NCBI RefSeq assembly: GCF_003003035.1
Contig: NZ_PVTS01000001.1
Coordinates: 62,001 to 126,000 of the forward strand
Source: Marinilabilia salmonicolor
GTDB taxonomy: Bacteria; Bacteroidota; Bacteroidia; Bacteroidales; Marinilabiliaceae
Length of the DNA: 64,000 nucleotides
Reading direction: 5' to 3'
The notes beneath the pieces are model-generated. The model ran no database searches, was not told where the DNA came from, and saw only the letters and a list, made by a program, of their open reading frames with translations. How positions within the stretch are numbered: the first letter of the stretch is position 1; each line of letters starts with the position of its first letter. This document shows, one piece after another, positions 63,267-64,000 of this stretch. The position numbers and the translations under genes were made by a program.

Positions 63267-64000
63267 ATGAGAAGATTTCTTACACCGTCGGACATCGGCG
63301 ATTTGAACCAGGCTTTGAAAGAGGCAGCAGAAGTAAAAAAGAATCCTTATGCACATCAGCATTTGGGAAAAAATAAAACAGCAGTGCTGATCTTTTTTAA
63401 TTCAAGTCTTCGCACCCGTTTGAGTACTCAAAAAGCAGCTACCAATTTAGGTATGAATGTTATTGTTTTGGATATCAATAAAGATGGATGGCAGCTGGAG
63501 ACAGAGACAGGGGTGATTATGGACGGCGATAAACCTGAGCATATCCGGGAGGCTGTTCCGGTGATTGGTCAATATTGCGATATTATTGGAGTAAGGTCTT
63601 TTGCCCGGTTCGAGAATAAAGAGGAAGACTACAGTGAAAAGATTCTTAATCAGTTTATTGAGCTCTCCGGTCGTCCCGTTATCAGTATGGAGTCGGCTAC
63701 GCGTCATCCGCTTCAGGCATTTGCAGATCTGGTGACTATTGAGGAGCATCGTTCAGACAAGCGCCCAAAGGTAGTGCTTACCTGGGCTCCGCATCCTAAA
63801 GCGTTACCTCAGGCGGTTCCCAATTCTTTTGTGGAGTGGATGAAAGTGGCTGATGTGGACCTGACTGTTACTCATCCGAAAGGCTACGAGCTGGCACCTG
63901 AGTTCATGGAAGGTGTTCATGTGGAATACGACCAGAAAAAAGCTTTTGAAGGTGCCGATTTTATTTATGCAAAAAGCTGGGCAAGCTTTTCGGAGTATGG
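63267..64000 (+). CDS. argF': N-succinylornithine carbamoyltransferase, 5' part
   Basis: The frame starts at ATG 63267 and runs off the window end after 244 codons. It is the ornithine-carbamoyltransferase relative found in Bacteroides, acting on N-acyl-ornithine. FFNSSLRTRLSTQKAA (43-58) is the carbamoyl-phosphate loop, MDGDKPEHI (85-93) the specificity loop, and FARFENKE a family mark. Pro90 is the residue known to favour N-succinylornithine; the acetylornithine enzymes have Glu at this place. So the pathway probably uses succinylated intermediates. It is the last visible gene of the operon. Confidence 0.92.
   Translation, partial: MRRFLTPSDIGDLNQALKEAAEVKKNPYAHQHLGKNKTAVLIFFNSSLRTRLSTQKAATNLGMNVIVLDINKDGWQLETETGVIMDGDKPEHIREAVPVIGQYCDIIGVRSFARFENKEEDYSEKILNQFIELSGRPVISMESATRHPLQAFADLVTIEEHRSDKRPKVVLTWAPHPKALPQAVPNSFVEWMKVADVDLTVTHPKGYELAPEFMEGVHVEYDQKKAFEGADFIYAKSWASFSEY

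Overview
The window looks like a chromosomal segment of a marine or halophilic member of the Bacteroidota, most likely near the Marinilabiliales. This placement is inferred from gene content. The pointers are a type B sorted type IX secretion (T9SS) substrate next to a PorP/SprF protein, the NUDIX-pyrE-SRPBCC-birA-rsfS-ftsH-cdsA-psd neighbourhood, an argR-GNAT-argG-argC-argD-proC-proB-proA-argF' cluster, type B L31, and promoters of the Bacteroidetes form TTG-N18-22-TAnnTTTG.

Layout. 1-4.6 kb: end of a membrane protein gene, an LPP20-domain protein, recX, a PagL-like lipid A deacylase and metF. 4.6-10.3 kb: a repeat element, a small ORF, an apparently solitary adenine DNA methyltransferase and metH. 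10.5-14.6 kb: an envelope coiled-coil protein, fumC, prfB (with an intact programmed +1 frameshift that a simple ORF reading misses) and tRNA-His. 14.7-24.5 kb: an AlkD-like protein, a NifS-like PLP enzyme, a GNAT-like protein, rpmE2, lon, an ADP-ribosylglycohydrolase homologue, an AI-2E-family permease and a SPOR protein. 24.6-31.7 kb: the conserved NUDIX to psd block. 31.7-40.4 kb: a tight five-gene minus-strand operon with a T9SS cargo, PorP/SprF, two exported proteins and a beta-propeller/SpoIIE-phosphatase sensor. 40.6-45.8 kb: a thioredoxin-fold protein, coaD and two glycosylation genes. 46.4-50.8 kb: an outer-membrane porin with a glycine-betaine-type ABC transporter. 51-64 kb: carB and the divergent arginine/proline operon, which runs off the window end inside argF'.

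How the parts work together. The arginine/proline cluster is the most coherent pathway: ArgR, with tandem ARG-box-like sites over its own promoter, then a candidate acyl-glutamate synthase, ArgG, ArgC, ArgD, ProC, ProB, ProA and a transcarbamylase carrying the proline that marks N-succinylornithine specificity. A NUMOD4/HNH-type protein sits inside this operon between argD and proC. carB, which supplies carbamoyl phosphate, is divergent from it.

The main structure not explained by ordinary genes is a family of six intergenic elements of about 78-207 bp. They have imperfect terminal inverted repeats, conserved right halves and exchangeable central hairpins. Five lie directly at the 3' end of a coding sequence and the sixth is tandem to one of those; in four cases the stop codon lies within the element end.
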